NCBI GenBank assembly: GCA_013339895.1
Contig: JABACO010000001.1
Location: 1,826,544 to 1,890,543, forward strand
Source of the DNA: Ephydatia muelleri
Taxonomy: Eukaryota > Porifera > Demospongiae > Spongillida > Spongillidae
Reading direction: 5' to 3'
DNA length: 64,000 nucleotides
Positions within the stretch are counted from its first letter, which is position 1, and each line of letters begins with the position of its first letter. Below are positions 48,645 to 61,230 of the stretch, piece by piece. The position numbers were made by a program, and so were the translations under genes. Under the pieces are notes generated by a model. It saw only the letters and a program-made list of their open reading frames with translations. It did not search any database and was not told the DNA's origin.

Positions 48645-51600
48645 TCATTCAGGGTGCTTCTTTGAGCCTTGTCCCAACACTTTCAAGTGGTTGATATGAC
48701 AACCTAGTGCTTCAGTTGTCGTATTAACATGGTGATATTTCACCCCAAATTCCTCACACGTCTTCTTCACAATGGGCGTAATTTTCATATAGTGGGACTG
48801 AAGAACTCCAGGGAACAGGTGGTGAGTGGTTTGGTGGTTGAGGGCACCAGTAACTACTGTCCAGAACCAGCTGTCCGTGGCATAATCCTGTGTTGTAGCT
48901 ACCTGCATCTCAGCCCTAAATGAAGAGCAAAAGTCAGATAATTTATAAGGTTGGAGCTCTTTACAAATACAAGTTAGCAAGCATAAATCTTCAAATACAA
49001 TGCTTCATGTCTTAAGATGTGTCACACCGATATGAAGACCTAGCTATGGCAGTAAAATCAAACAATGTGGAAGCAATGCACCTATCAAGTTTGAAGCATA
49101 TCTTCTAACACATTGTGTTTTTGAACAGACCATTTCAACACGTTTGTTGGTCTACCAATAGCATGCTTTCCATCATCCAATAATTGGCCCCATCACTAAC
49201 ACCAAAGGTTTCACAAACACATTCTACATGTGGCCATGCGTTGCCAAATGTGCACAATTGCATGACCTCGTCACATACAGCTATTGCTGCCGTGACTAGG
49301 TGAGCTCGAGCTACAACAAAATCAACATGGCAGCTACTCTGAGTTGGGATTATTGGCACTGTCTCTGACCTTGTATCACAACTTACCAATCAATCTGCAT
49401 AAGATTGTTTTGTCCTGGAGTTGGCCATTCAACCTAAGGTAAAGATAGAACTCTGAACTGTACAGTTAGCATTCGTGACTTTATGGGCTGACCTCACTTA
49501 TCACATGGGAGGCCTGGAAGGTAAGAGCCAACCAATAACTGGTACTAATTTCTGTCATGAAATATAACAGTAGCTGTTAAAGAAAAATAGCAGAGCAATA
49601 ATACTGAATATGTCTGTGGACATGTATTTGAACATGTGATATGATAATACATAATTGAGCTATCATATTGCAGCCAATACAGTATTCAACATGATTGAAA
49701 ACATGATTGAATTTAATGCAGTACTGCAGAAGCACACTAATCAAGTGCAGTATCTTTACTAGGCAAGAAGGCATCTACAAGAACCCTCAATACAATTTTA
49801 TCTGACACATTCGCAATAAATAATTATTGCTTGAGCCAGGCAATGAGTCACATGAACCTATTTGAGTACAACTTTAGTCCAAATTATAATACAGTGTATA
49901 TAGAGCAAGATGACTCCACAATCACCAAAACATTTTGTTGTATTAATAATAGCACGACTAACTTATTGTACCCCTTGTGTTCTAGTAATGATGCACCAAT
50001 ATACTGCTGTGTATAATGCCATGTAAGATATATATTTATACATACGTGTATGGGAAATTATCTGTCAAACCCGGAGATTCTGCTTTGTTGGGGGATTTGC
50101 TGAGTCTGCTTTGTCGTAATATGTAATTTGCCGTATACATATTTCATCGTAAGCGCCAACACATTTTGCTTCTCTTGGTAAGTTGTGAAATTAAGCAGAA
50201 GACTAGTTTTGTTGGATAATGTCCTATTTGGTTTTTAATTAGCCTTGTTATCTATAACCCTTATGAAACACATAATGTGGGTGCGGAAATATTATGATAA
50301 ATGCTTAAGTATCTAAATCAAGGGCCTCTAAAATCAATTGACATAAAGGACGGTTATAACAAACATTAGTTATTAGTCTTATAAAAAGTTAAGTTACACC
50401 TGGCAAATCATTTCAATTAATATACCTTAATTGTGAGTTATTACAGCTCAAATTTGGAGGGATTTTTGATGTCAATAAGCTGGTTTGAGTTTAATGAACT
50501 AATAATTTTATGATTAAGGCTCAAAATCATATTTACAAGTAATGGCATTTATTTAATCATCCGATTGAATTTTTTTATTGCTTGATGTTTGTCCCAAATT
50601 TTAATTTGCCTTCACCAAGGGCGGGGGAGGAGAAAAATTACTCTACCTACAATCCTCCAACACCCTCAAATATGCCCACTTTGACCACACCACTGCAATG
50701 AATATTATAATTAATGTACGCATTAGGTAAAAATTCAAAAAGTCAATTGGATGGTGGAGCCATTGTTAAGAGAACTGGAAGGTAACATTTGATAACTGGA
50801 GCAGCTGCTGATGTACAGTGCAGGTCCCATAACTCGTTACAAAAGGGCCAATACAATAAACAGACTAGTTATTCATTATGATTTACTAGCCAATATTTTA
50901 TTATTTGTGCTTGTCTTCAAAATTGCTGACTTTGGAGCTCTGGTGCTGCTTTAGGTTGATTTTATTGTTGCACAATATGCAAGATGCATTTGCAATGATT
51001 GAGGTGACAGTTCATTTACGGTGTAGTGTGTGGTATGTCACTAACTGATCACATGATCATAATGTCTAAAGATTGCACACTACACTGATTGCAAGCTAAC
51101 CTTGTAGAGGAGCTACTAATCACTGAATGTTGCAGGTACACATCTATACGCATTTGATTACATTTAAATCTTTGGAACAACCCTTCCACTAAAGCACATA
51201 AAAAATAATAATAATACAAGGAACAATGAAAAAGAATCAATTTTGGATTTGGCCTCTCCCCCCCCCCCCCCCCCCCCCCCAACTTGAGATCTCATGTTAT
51301 AACCATACCCCTCTTGCAAAAAAATTGCAGATTTGAATGAGCTCTACAAAGTCGGACAATGATATCTTTACTTTGTTTTCTGCCCCCCCCCCCTCCCCCC
51401 TCCCCTCATTGCACCATTATTATTTGCAATGAGGATAGTCAAAAATCTAAGGAAAAAGCTCCTACCACAGTTGTCCAGGGCATGAAGATCAAGGGGATAA
51501 TAAAACGATGGGTCACATAGGTGAGCTTTCCTCCATAGAAGATGAGCAGCTGGGTAAGTGATGGAGGGTTCATTCGAATGTTACCTGAAAGGTGGGAAGT

Positions 51601-54600
51601 AACATAGTTGAATGGAACATAATTTTAATGCACCATTTCTTTGTCCCAGGAGTATGAGGAAATCCTGAAGACGTGTCTTGATAGTAAACTGTATGAATGT
51701 GCAAGTCAAGAGAGCATTCTTTTCAAAGTGCATTTGCTTACAACACAATACAGCAATGGGATATAGATATGTTGATAGAAGTAACGAGGGAGCCATTTCT
51801 GAGTCCATTTAATGCGTCTTATGTCTGACACTTCCTGTAGTGGTTAAATAGCTATGTGAGACAGTAGTTAAAATGGATATGCTTATCATATACATGTGCA
51901 ATATATATGCCACATTGAATGATTCAATAGTATATCGAGATTTTATTGTAACTTCATTACAAAGTACTAGCTTTAGGAATGGAAGGATAGGATAAAGATG
52001 CCATCATGAGGACTGTTTTAAACAACAGAAACTGTCTTAGAAATACCTACCGATGGCTTGTAATGACTTACATGTACATACCACAGACATTAGTTCAACA
52101 CAGGTAAATATTATTGTAAAACGTTTTCTGTCTTTTTCAACTATGCCATATAAATTGGCTCTCCAAAAAAAAACCTCAAATTATGGAATGTACTCTCACA
52201 GGTTAAAATAATTGAAACTGTCTTTAAATGCGGTGTGACATCATTGAACAAGCATGCAATTCCTGGGCATATTCCAAAAGCAATGTGTGACAATTAAAAC
52301 TCACCAAAGAAGATGTTATTATGTCAGGGTCTGCTCCATCAATATTAGTATACAGATGGTGCCCAACAATGTGCTATAGAAAGGGTTAAACATAACACAA
52401 ACTTCAACATCATAGCTTGCTAAGTACCAACGTCAAATCGCAGCAATGTAATCTATAAATTTACAGGTTGAGAGATTGTTCCTTTGAAATATTTTAGCAT
52501 ACCTGGTAAGTCCAAATGTACATTGAAGCACCAACATAGAAATCATGAATGCCTCCCACCAATTTCCATACCCATGGTTTATGGGTAACTGCAAAATGAC
52601 TGCACAAAGAGTTATTGCCCAATACACTCAGGCACGTAATTTACCTTGAATCATGAACACATGTCATAATGATCAGAGCATTAAAAAAGCCTCCCACAAG
52701 GCCAAATGCAACTACAACAGCTAAACTTTCCCGAAACACAATCTGTAAGTATACAAGATCCAATTAACCATGCAAATTATAGGGGGAAAAAAAACACTTA
52801 CTCCTCCAACCCAGAATGATATGGCTACCACCATAAATACAGCATATCGCAAAAACATCCAGTAGTCAATCTTTGGATCCTACAATCCAAAAGATGAGGG
52901 TATGTGATAGCAGAAGATGGAAAATGGGCAACAGCATACAATGTTGGCACTCTTGAAATAATCATCAACCCTTTTCTTGACAGTTTGATAAAACTTGCTG
53001 AAATGAAAATGGTTATAGAAATAAAATAAAAACTTCCATTAGCTATCAGCTTTAAAGAAAGACGATCATTCACATGTACCATGCAACATCGACACTGAAA
53101 CATCTAACAATACAAACCAGCGTAATGCATAGATGCACTCTGTGTATGAGTTAGTGCCTGTTTATCCAGAATACATTGTGCTTTGTCATTAGTATATAGG
53201 ACAACATTAGACACTCAACATTTAATCCTAATACAGAATAATTAATGAAACACTCCTATACCGAAGGCAATTTAGACAAAAACGTTCACCTTGGGGGAGG
53301 AAATACTGGCAGCTCATTATCCACCAAAACTCCAACGTAGAACTTATCCAATATCCTAATAAAATAAAGCAATATTAATTAAAGTTAACAACAAAAATGC
53401 AGAGAGTACAGGCTGTAGGTCTAAAAAGGTACAAAAACAAGTAATATTTTGAATGCAAGAAATAACATCAAACTCTTAATGCTTTCTACACTCTGACCTG
53501 TCAACATACCAAAAATTAGTTACGCATTTATCTTTAGTAGGTACAGGTAGTTCTCTGCACACACTAGTACATACTTAAGCACACTGCACAGTTAATACCA
53601 TACCATGTAGTATATATTGACAACAGCAGGAGGCACATCCTTTGTCATTGTTCCCCTGAGTTTATTAGGGCCACATTTCGAAGAAACTTGTTTTCAATGT
53701 GTGATGTTAAATGAATAGTCAGACTCATTTTTTAATTCCCTTTAGAAGGGAGGGTTTACTGGTACTGGTACAGGGTCACAGTAAAGTTGTCCAAAATCAA
53801 CTAAATGAGGCAGCAGAGGAATGTTAGGTAGCGAGAAGGAGATAAACTGAAGCCATGAGCGTGAATAACTTCTAATTGGTGTAATGTTTCAAAGGGTCTG
53901 GAAAAATTCTTTGGTAACGGTAAACACATATTTGACACAGATGTGCATCTCTCGGCGTTTAACGGTTATGCTCTAGGCCAATTTGTGCACACGTGTGGTC
54001 TGATCAGGAACATTATTAAATGTTATGTTCTTAGGGTAAAATGTACCAGTAGTTAGTAGGTTTGCGTGACAGAGGAACTTGCGATGTGAGATAGACCTTT
54101 TGGTGAGATGTGCATTTGGCGGAGAAACGCATCTAGTATTTGGGTGAGATGTACATCTAGTACTTGCGTGAGAAGCAAATTTAGTACCAGGGCGAGAAGC
54201 ACATCTAGCATTCAATAGAACAGCCCAAAAGCCATCTATTCACGGTCTAATACTTGAAGAACACTACATGTACTGCATTGCTTGACTGGGCATATGTTGA
54301 TTTGCCAATAGCACAGGGGATTCTGGTATATGCACAGCCATGGTGTGTTTATACAACTGCTTATGTTATGCACTTTACCAGCAGCAAAATGGCCTTTCTG
54401 AACCAAACATTCATGGTTAGATCCCTCGAAATCAGATTTAATAAACAATTATTGGTACCAGTGTTTACAAAACAACATGACCTAATGCATAATTTCATAG
54501 CAAGGTCTGTTTTCTGTGAACATTCAGGCAATGAAGAATTTGTGATGTAATGTAGCAACCACCTTCATTGGACTATAGAGTGGACAGGGATATACTGGTA

Positions 54601-56620
54601 ACAGTGAATGAGCAGGGATTGCACCAGCACATAAGCTCCATAGTGTACAAACATGCAGTGGCATGATACCAATTGTGATGACTACAATGAGCACTGTCCT
54701 TGTTCCCCATCTATTGGCCACATCAGCAAATTACACATGAAGGGCATTGGGAGATGAGTCAGATGACCCAGGCTAGTGTGGCTACCCTGAGCCCTGAGGT
54801 CTTCTGTTTCAATCTGTTGAACTAACTTTGGGAGCATCACAGTAATAGTATTTTGGTTCTCTGTGAAGGTGTGGTGAGACTGATGGCTTGCGATGTCAGC
54901 TGTTGAGATTGATTCTAATCCCTCCTCTGGACATATATAGGTCATCCAGGTGTGTATGACAACCTGCTGCATTTCTCCCATACATAACCGCTAATGCAAG
55001 CCAGCAAAGCTAGATTTGGGCTAAACAGAGCATGTCTCAATTTTCAATATACCTATTGTGTGTGTGTGTGTGGGGGGGGGGGGGGTGTTAGAATATGCTT
55101 TAACCGATTAACGTCGAAGTTTAGTTACAGTAAAGTTGTCCAAAATCAACTAAATGAGACAGCAGAGGAAATGTTAGGTAGCGAGGAGATAAACTGAAGC
55201 CATGTGCGTGAATAACTTCTGATTGGTGTTATGTTTCAAAGGGTCTGGGAAAAATTCTTTGGTAACGGTAAACACATATTTGACACAGATGTGCATCTCT
55301 CGGCGTTAAACGGTTATGCTCTAGGCCAATTTGTGCACACGTGTGGTCTGATCAGGAACATTTTAAAATGTTATGTTCTTAGGGTAAAATGTACCAGTAG
55401 TTAGTAGGTTTGCGTTACAGAGGAACTTGCGATGTGAGATAGACCTTTTGATGTGGAGGTTTATGTGCATTTGGCGGAGAAACGCATCTAGTATTTGGGT
55501 GAGATGTACATCTAGTACTTGCGTGAAAGCAAATTTAGTACCAGGGCGAGAAGCACATCTAGCATTCAATAGAACAGCTCAGAAGCCATCTATTCACGGT
55601 CCAATACTTGAAGAACACTACATGTACTGCATTGCTTGACTGGGCATATGTTGATTTGCCAATAGCACGGGGATTCTGGTATATGCATAGCCATGTTGTG
55701 TTTATACAGCTGCTTATGTTATGCACTTTACCAGCGGCAAAATGGCCTTTCTGAACCAAACATTCATGGCTAGATCCCTTGAAATCAGATTTAATAAACA
55801 ATTATTGGTACCAGTGTTTACAAAACAACATGACCTAATGCATAATTTCATAGCAAGGTCTGTTTTCTGTGAACATTCAGGCAATGAAGAATTTGTGATG
55901 TAATGAAGCAACCACCTTCATTGGACTATAGAGTGGACAGGGATATACTGGTAACAGTGAATGAGCAGGGATTGCACCAGCACATAAGCTCCATAGTGTA
56001 CCAGGGCGAGAAGCACATCTAGCATTCAATCGAACAGCCCAGAAGATAGCTAGCTATTCACGGTCCAATACCTCAAGAACAATACATGCACTGCATTGCT
56101 GACTGGGCATATGTTGATTTGCCAATAGCACAGGGGATTCTGGTATACGCATAGGCACTAGTTACGCTAAACGTTATTCGAACAAGCACACGAAAAAATG
56201 ATCAGGATTAGATAATCGCACGATTCGTGTCATCCAGTTTTAACCTCGTGCTCACTGTTTCGACAACATGTACGCACACGTTTTTGCAACATATAACTTT
56301 ATATACGTACTTGTGTGTCTCAAACGAGTGGTAAGACTCAAACACCTGAGTAACGTCACGTCCAGCTCCAAGCATGATCTGGTCCACACCTCCAGGATGT
56401 CGACTCACGAATGAGCTAACATCATACACCTGTGAGATGTGTTTAACCAGTTGTGAAGGCTTTTATGATGTATCTATTATCGTACCTTTCCTCTAACTGC
56501 AACGTGAGCATTGTGACGGCCATTCAGTTGGCTCAGTTCCTTCCACGTGAATTCTCTCGGCTTTAACGGTTTAGATTTCACCTCTTCCGAGTAGCCGCCC
56601 CTCTTGTCGTCGATCTCCAT
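48645..56620 (-). CDS. Cytochrome b5-fused front-end fatty acid desaturase (delta-5/delta-6 type)
   Basis: Exons (minus, high to low) are 56620-56486, 56429-56311, 53355-53290, 52879-52802, 52742-52645, 52599-52503, 52373-52305, 51834-51742, 51688-51634, 51584-51466, 49544-49493, 49433-49387 and 48915-48645. A short exon between 51466 and 49544 is needed for phase and was not found. The product is about 440 residues. The cytochrome b5 domain has the heme motif HPGG (exon 2). His box 1 is HDSSH, split over exons 5 and 6; box 2 is HIVGHH followed by YTN; box 3 is QTTHH in the last exon, whose Gln is typical of front-end desaturases. Hydrophobic membrane segments lie around boxes 1 and 3. Such enzymes act in the ER and insert a double bond between an existing one and the carboxyl end of polyunsaturated acyl chains, using cytochrome b5-type electron transfer. 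The exon 3/4 junction is out of phase by one base at a run of C (about 53293-53297). Start ATG chosen at 56620. Substrate position is not decidable from sequence. Confidence 0.9.
53778..56155. repeat. Tandem duplication within desaturase intron 2
   Basis: 53778-54720 and 55128-56000 are direct copies about 1.35 kb apart, starting near 'cagtaaagttgtccaaaatc'. A third, partial copy lies at about 55998-56155 ('accagggcgagaagcacatc' onward). Paired open frames in these copies show no domain. A G-run sits at about 55071-55085. Confidence 0.85.
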
Positions 56621-57720
56621 CACTTGGAAATTCTGCCCTTTGTTTATCGCTGTGATGTGCTGCAATATGCGTCGAATTTATGTTCGATCAGGTAATGGAT
56701 AATATCCTGATAAGCACGTGCATAGTCCAAGGATTATTAACAATTACCGGAGAGTACCTTATCTCTGCGGATTTGCATATACTATATGGACGCAGCTAAT
56801 TAAGTCGTATACGAAATTAGGAAATATTTGTAGATACAGCCAATCGAATGGAAAACAGGTAACAGCTGACTACATTTAATGGTACGTTCGCTGTTAACGA
56901 CAAGTAGCCATCCTTTGCCTTGTTTTAATTTATACAACAGTCCAACAAAATTAGCAATGCGCAGTCTGATACATTCTACTGATTATAGGGACATGATATG
57001 TAATCTTTTTCTTTTCTCTAAAACAAGGCGAAGCTAATATATTTGAAACGCCTTGCTGCATGTATAAAATACATGTCCCAATGCAACATACAAATTTGGC
57101 ACAGAACATCGCAAAATACGCACGCTACAATCATCAGTATATCAAAACTGTAAGTTTTCGGTAGAGGGAAGATATGCCATACTGTGCGGTTTTTTTGAAA
57201 GATAAATCATAACAATATTATTCAGAGGTGTCGGCACGGCGGTCTGCTCTCATTGAACGCGTAAAATAAAAATATTGAAGTTGCGTCGCCCCATAGCAAC
57301 GAACCTAGCAACCGATGTCCTTTAGAGCCAGCTGTGCACGAGGTACATGAAACGTAATCAACACCTAAAAGCCATACTAGCAGTGACAAACACCTCTGAC
57401 CTTTATTGTAGGCATAAATCACGTGGCCTGGCATTGCGAATTGTCGGCTCTGGCTCTTCGACACCTATTCACTTGCGCACGGTGAACACCGACCGCGTGT
57501 GACGTTCGGTGAGTCGGTGACTGACATGGAACATGCCAAAATCACCACGGTAAAGTTAGCTGAATGTACTGTCGTTGTTTGGTATAGTTTAACGGTAACG
57601 AAGTAGTTTTCAAGCCTTTGGAAATCTACCATTTTTGTGTCTTTTTGGAGGTTGGGCGCAATGAAGTTTGGTTTTACATTTGACTTCATGTTAATGTGTA
57701 TATAGATTGAGCTTGAACTG
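56621..57720. other. Upstream region of the desaturase
   Basis: Probably includes the promoter and any 5' untranslated exon; a possible extra acceptor (TTGCAG) lies just upstream at about 56661. No TATA box or recognisable gene is clear. Minus frames at 57222-57689 are unrecognised. Confidence 0.4.
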
Positions 57721-57726
57721 CATGAA

Positions 57727-60700
57727 TTACGTATTCTTTACTCTCATAGCCGGAGGGGGGATGGCAGCTACCAATTGTGACCACAAGTGTTCTTTCACTA
57801 TGCACATCAGGTTTTGCATGCGGTCTTTGATACGACCAAATGCCAAGCCAAGTCGATTAAATTTGGCATGGATTGACTCATCCCCCTGTTCACCTAGGAG
57901 GCCAAAGCCAACATGGTTAGTATTTGCCCACTGCAGAGTATGGTCCTCCAATAGGTGTGGGACTGTTGTTGCCTCAGGATATGTGTTTCCAAGAACTCTT
58001 GAATAGCCTATTTAGTTGCATATAGTGAACCCTACATGTACACTGAATGTTGTTTCCCTACCTGGTCTAGTGCATGTGCTTGTCCCGCATCAATGAAGTT
58101 CTGATCACATATATATATTGTGACATTTTCCATATAAGGAGAATGCGGTGATGAACTTTGACACTTGACTGGCTACCTCTCCAGATCAGTGTGGCATTTT
58201 CTCTTGTGCCATCTTTGATATAGATATGCACAGAGACTGGATGTTAGGTACCTGTAAATGTTTAAGTTGCATGAATTATTCACATACACATGCATAGCAC
58301 ATGTACACTTTACCTTCAATGCCTTGTGTACAGGGTTGCCAATAAATGCCCCCTCCAAAATACTGCTGTCGTACACCAAATGATTGCAATAATTGTCAAG
58401 TGTCTTGACAAAGGGCCCTTAATTAACTCTTTGAACGCCAAGTGCAAATATACATTAATGCGAGAATTATCTGCCTCACCATTCATGCAGTGCTGTGTGT
58501 TATGTTGTGTTGATCAAAATCACTTTGAATACCATTGTAGATGTATGGAAGTACAATACTGACATGCATGTAACCCCATAGTCATACAAGTATGTGGTCC
58601 TGGTGTAAGCACATTTTGTGTGCTCAGTATAACCCCCTGGCATCTTTTGCCATAATACGAACTAGCAAAAGGTTGGAGGGGGGGGGGGGGGGGGGAGTGA
58701 ACAAGTATGATACACTGATCTGGGCTACGCACTGTTGTTCTTGGAGTATTGTAGTGATGCATTAGTGAAGTCAAGTGAGGTCATCTGAATAATGAGGTTC
58801 TTTCGCCAGTGTGAGAGGAAACATTGTACATGGACTTATAAGGTTACAAGTGCAGCAAGCATTTGCATGCATCATAAAGTTGTGACTGATCAACACATTT
58901 TTGCACCAATATCTAAATCATGCATGAATGGAGTAATGGTTGTGTGTGCATGCATGCATATACACACTTGGCGTTCAAAGAGGTAAACACCTTCACTGTG
59001 TATTGCCTGTACTTTATAGCACTTTTATATTTAACATGATTTAGGTATAGAGAGAGCTTTACCTCCACTTCATTCCATGTAGATGTTCTACCTGGTCCTT
59101 CAAGAGATCAAGTGCCACATGGAGATTGGTGACGCTGTCACCAGTGGCAAAAAGCTGGATACACAGGTGTTATGGACTGAATTGGGTGTGGCAACATTGA
59201 CAATCTGAAAGGTCATTTTGAATGTTCCACCTCCCTTGTCTCCTCCAATCTTCAACCAGATCTCATTGGCTGGTATTAACCCTTTATGCCTGGTAAGTCT
59301 GCCAGTTCTGCAACCATGTAGCAACAACCTTGGTATTTCATTGTCTTACTATTACACTGTCTTACCTTTCATTCCCATCTAAGAGCTGCACTACTTTATC
59401 CACCAGATATGGAATGAATACCAAAGGAGCGCCTTTTATATCCTCTCCACCAAATGAAATTGTAAAAGAAAACACGGCTATTTCTCCTTTGAGGTTATCA
59501 CCAACAATTTTGCTGGAAGTGTGGCCCGCATCCTTTTCTCACCAGCCAGACAGATGCCTGGTGATTTGAGCCACCTGAAACACCAGGGAGTTATGTTGTG
59601 ACATACCGCCTTAGAAGCCTCAATGGCAAGCTCAGCCTTAGTGGCCAATACCTCAGCTGCCCCAGCTCAATTGATGATGAGATTCCTGCCTTATCCAACA
59701 AAGATCGCCTCTCTTCATCACTCAGGATGAGGACCTCCTTTTGGATAAGAGCTGACGCTTCTCCACCACTGACAATGCCTCGGATTTTCTGCATTTGTTC
59801 ATTTTCACAGTTCATGAGCAGGCAGCAGTGGTTTCGTGGTGAGCTCTGGTAACATGCATGAATGTCATTGGCTAAAGTGTGCATAGATATTATGTAACCT
59901 CAGTACAAGTCAATGACTTCACTTTAATGTTCCTCCTGTAGGAAGTTGTATGATGTCTTTGTCAGGATTGGTAGAGATGGCCCACTTCAGCAATCCCGCT
60001 GCTTGCTTCTCCTTCTCAGGTGTAAGTGATGGTAGTCACCAGCCTTAACATCCGTACTGCAGTCTGTACAATGTACCAAAACATCCAATAGCAGCAGGAG
60101 TATCACATTGGTGCTGGTCTGACATGGGAGGAAACCAAGGGACCACCCTCAGAGCATCAGGGACAGTTCACAGCGCTAGATGCTACCATCCACTTTTGGA
60201 GGCACTTGGCGTACATCAGTGCACCTCACTGCAGTTCCAGTGTCTGTGAGAGGATGTTGGAGCACACTGCACACTTCAGCTCCTCTAGCATCAACTGGGA
60301 CTAGGCTCACAAAAGGGAACTGGAGTAGGGGCAATCTTCTCAAGATGAGCTATGAGCAAATTAGGTGTGACGCCTGCCTGACGGCCTCTACCAACTGTTG
60401 GCCTCCTCATGTGTCCACTTGAGCATGCACGGAACCTGAACACCATGATGTCATATGTTTACCAAATATGTACTGTTTACCTTGCATTCATTCATGATCT
60501 GTATGTTTTTGCCATCCAAATAGGATCACTGCACATTTGTGGTGCACTCCCTTTGTGATGGCACAGATGGTTCTCTGCATTGAGAGCTTACAGTGCATGC
60601 AGAACATCTCAGGGTGAATGTTGACATCATCCCCAGACGTGTCAATGTCAAATGCTATTTTCAGCTCAGCAGAGAATGCCTTGCACTCACGCTTCTTTGC

Positions 60701-60799
60701 CCTGTACTTCGTTATCCTCTGCCCACAAACTCTATAATGTATGGGAACTTGTTGGTTGTGGTAATGCATGCCTATAATCATGTATACATGTAGGGACAA
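57727..60799 (-). pseudogene. Transposon-derived gene with RAG1-N-terminus-like zinc-binding region, decayed
   Basis: In minus order: 60799-60488 contains YRVCGQRI, then FDIDTSGDDVNIHPEMFC-x2-C, a pattern like the RAG1 dimerisation-region motif (D..IHP..FC..C). About 60300-60060 reads a broken RING (ELKCAVCSNIL onward) and a Cys/His finger-like stretch, with stops. 59884-59591 is an unrecognised helical stretch. 59280-59160 reads IPANEIWLKIGGDKGGGTF and NVATPNSVHNTCV. 58379-58315 reads GAFIGNPVHKALK and ends at donor AAG|GTAAAG. 57951-57727 contains GEQGDESIHAKFNRLGLAF. This order matches, as I recall, animal elements whose protein resembles the RAG1 N-terminus (N-RAG-TP of molluscs is the described example). 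Frames are interrupted, so it is not functional as seen. Confidence 0.5.
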
Positions 60800-61079
60800 A
60801 CCACAACGTATGTCGATTATTCATGGAATTCGCTCAGCTCATTTATGGTCATAGAAAATTCGTTACCACTTCAGGTTTGCAAAAACTTATAGCCACATGC
60901 CTCCTGATCATCGCTGTAATATGCTTACCTTCCAGTTCAGTCACCAAAAGCCACGTCGTCTGATTTAGTAACGCCCCCCTACTAAATACGTGCCGCGTGG
61001 CCTTATATAACGGTATGCGCATGCTAGCTATGAGGGATGTCAATTGTGCGCATCAACTGGACATGCCAGGAAAGGGGTG

Positions 61080-61230
61080 CAGTGTTTTAGGTTGTTGTAA
61101 TTTTTTGATTTGCTGGTTCTGCTGGGTCATGGTCAGCTTTTAAAACATGGACGTCTGTATAATGAGGCATCATTGTGTTAATACCGTAAATTATCTAATT
61201 GTAGACCTAGTTTCCAGCCGCATACAACCG
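61080..61230. repeat. Dispersed repeat also at 31935-32095
   Basis: About 150 bp in the same orientation ('ttttaggttgttgtaattt' to 'agacctagtttccag'), followed here by a poly-G run at about 61260-61280. Confidence 0.85.

Larger units (their letters stand above)
40897..54235. repeat. Right arm of large inverted segmental duplication
   Basis: Reverse-complement partner of 3965-25818. It holds the more complete desaturase and TRIM genes and the empty site of the 11-kb insertion. The inner edge abuts the minisatellite; the outer edge lies inside desaturase intron 2. Confidence 0.9.
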
